Shown: positions 5,592 through 6,027 of the stretch, piece by piece
How the letters are laid out: every line of letters begins with the position of its first letter
Position numbering within the stretch: the first letter of the stretch is position 1
NCBI GenBank assembly: GCA_021160885.1
Contig: JAGHBR010000340.1
Coordinates: 1-6,027 of the forward strand
Direction of reading: 5' to 3'
From: Caldisericaceae bacterium
GTDB lineage: Bacteria; Calditrichota; Calditrichia; Calditrichales; Calditrichaceae
Length of the DNA stretch: 6,027 nucleotides
The notes under the pieces: generated by a model
Seen by the model: the letters and a program-made list of their open reading frames with translations, nothing else
What the model was told of the DNA's origin: nothing
Databases searched by the model: none
Translations under genes and position numbers: made by a program

Positions 5592-5948
5592 GGGGACGAT
5601 TCTGGATTCGACGGGCATGAGAAGGGTATGAACTGCAACCCGGGTTTGACCACACCCGTAAAAAAAGGTCAGGCAAAGATAAATGCCGACTATGATTACG
5701 CAATGGCAGCTTAATTAATGCTGCCACGCTCCTTCGCCTCTAATCCACCGGGGGTGAAGGTAGCGCCGTTTTGGGTGGATGGTGAAGATGGCTCTGCCTG
5801 GTGGCCATCAACACCTACCATAACCAGGCTGGTCTGCAAACAGGTTTGCTGGTTGGCCAGTTTGCAGACGAGATCAATCAACCAGCTATGGTTGTAGAGG
5901 TTCATACTGGTCAATGTCCGGACCCGGGTTCGATTCCCGGCGTCTCCA
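5592..5948 (+). ncRNA. ssrA: tmRNA (transfer-messenger RNA), one-piece
   Basis: tmRNA acts first as an alanyl-tRNA and then as an mRNA to free stalled ribosomes and tag the unfinished protein for proteolysis, together with SmpB. The 357-nt molecule folds completely by eye. The acceptor stem is GGGGACG (5592-5598) with CGTCTCC (5941-5947), including the G3-U pair that specifies alanine. The T arm is CCGGG-TTCGATT-CCCGG (5924-5940). Helix 2 pairs 5626-5639 with 5891-5907. Four pseudoknots are visible: PK1 5641-5645/5654-5658 with 5647-5651/5667-5671; PK2 5731-5738/5753-5760 with 5743-5749/5774-5780; PK3 5787-5792/5804-5809 with 5796-5802/5823-5829; PK4 5832-5841/5860-5869 with 5848-5855/5879-5886. 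Helix 5 is TGGCAGC/GCTGCCA (5704-5710 with 5720-5726), with the tag stop in its loop. A5948 is the discriminator base. CCA is not encoded (CTA follows), so it must be added after transcription. Permuted two-piece forms are ruled out by this continuity. Confidence 0.97.
5685..5714 (+). other. tmRNA tag-peptide reading frame (ADYDYAMAA)
   Basis: Codons GCC GAC TAT GAT TAC GCA ATG GCA GCT then TAA (5712-5714) encode ADYDYAMAA, ending in the hydrophobic-Ala-Ala type degron expected for ClpXP-like proteases. The resume codon is inferred. GCC at 5685 is preceded by TAAAT, with U and A at -5 and -4 as in the E. coli UAGUC. An in-frame GCA at 5673 would give a longer tag, AKINADYDYAMAA, but lacks that upstream context. 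A second in-frame stop is absent, though TTAA directly follows. Confidence 0.8.
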
Positions 5949-5954
5949 CTAATT

Positions 5955-6027
5955 ATGTTAAAAGTAATTTTTCTAATAATCTTAATTTTGGGGTTCATCT
6001 TTTTTTTGTCTTACAGTCGTCGTGAAG
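5955..6027 (+). CDS. Possible start of a small membrane protein, cut by window edge
   Basis: A frame opening at ATG 5955, seven bases after the tmRNA, stays open to the end of the window (24 codons). It would encode Met-Leu-Lys, then a highly hydrophobic run of about 16 residues (VIFLIILILGFIFFLS), then Tyr-Ser-Arg-Arg-Glu. This is a good membrane anchor or signal-anchor pattern with positive charges at both ends. No Shine-Dalgarno sequence is visible, because the bases just before the ATG belong to the tmRNA 3' end, and AT-rich DNA yields such hydrophobic runs by chance. Gene identity cannot be told from this fragment. Confidence 0.4.
   Translation, partial: MLKVIFLIILILGFIFFLSYSRRE

Noticed and set aside
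5920..5948. Separate tRNA gene suggested by the T-arm sequence
   Set aside because: The T arm and acceptor strand pair with 5592-5598 and belong to the tmRNA. No anticodon arm is present nearby.
5711..6025. Open frames on both strands over the tmRNA 3' half
   Set aside because: The region is fully accounted for by tmRNA helices, pseudoknots PK2-PK4 and the T arm; the frames have no family resemblance.

Overview
The window is AT-rich bacterial chromosome, all of whose recognisable genes lie on the + strand. It holds, in order, ribosomal protein S1 (369-2438), glycogen synthase GlgA (2950-4404), a HAD-superfamily phosphatase of subclass IIA (4408-5184), a complete one-piece tmRNA (5592-5948), and possibly the first codons of a small membrane protein running off the right edge. 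A short decayed-looking fragment resembling the start of a DCC/DUF393 protein lies between the phosphatase and the tmRNA.

Organism: the tmRNA tag reads ADYDYAMAA if decoding resumes at a GCC codon. From memory this is closest to the Chlorobium-type tag (ADDYSYAMAA) and unlike the Bacteroides type (GE.NYALAA). Three putative promoters share a TTG-N20-TA spacing, and two of them resemble the Bacteroidota-type TTTG/TAnnTTTG promoter. Together this suggests a member of the FCB group (Chlorobi, Ignavibacteria or Calditrichota-like). That is an inference from a few signals, not a firm assignment.

Layout: 1-368 is non-coding and carries an AT-rich dispersed repeat, a strong GC-rich palindrome, a promoter candidate and a small leader hairpin just before the rpsA ribosome binding site. 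The rpsA gene ends in a good intrinsic terminator (2468-2501). About 450 bases without a recognisable gene follow, then a promoter candidate just before glgA, which starts at TTG. The glgA gene and the HAD gene are 3 bases apart, and the HAD ribosome binding site lies inside the end of glgA, so they form a translationally close operon. About 400 bases separate the HAD gene from the tmRNA. This gap contains the DCC-like fragment, a tmRNA promoter candidate nearly identical in its core to the rpsA one, and a 12-bp stem with a T-tract placed between that promoter and the tmRNA.

Functionally most of this is core machinery: translation (S1), rescue of stalled ribosomes (tmRNA, with which S1 is known to associate in E. 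coli), and glycogen storage (GlgA). I see no mobile element, CRISPR array, phage gene or defence system. The most interesting non-routine signals are the shared rpsA/ssrA promoter core and the terminator-like hairpin that would sit in the tmRNA precursor leader.
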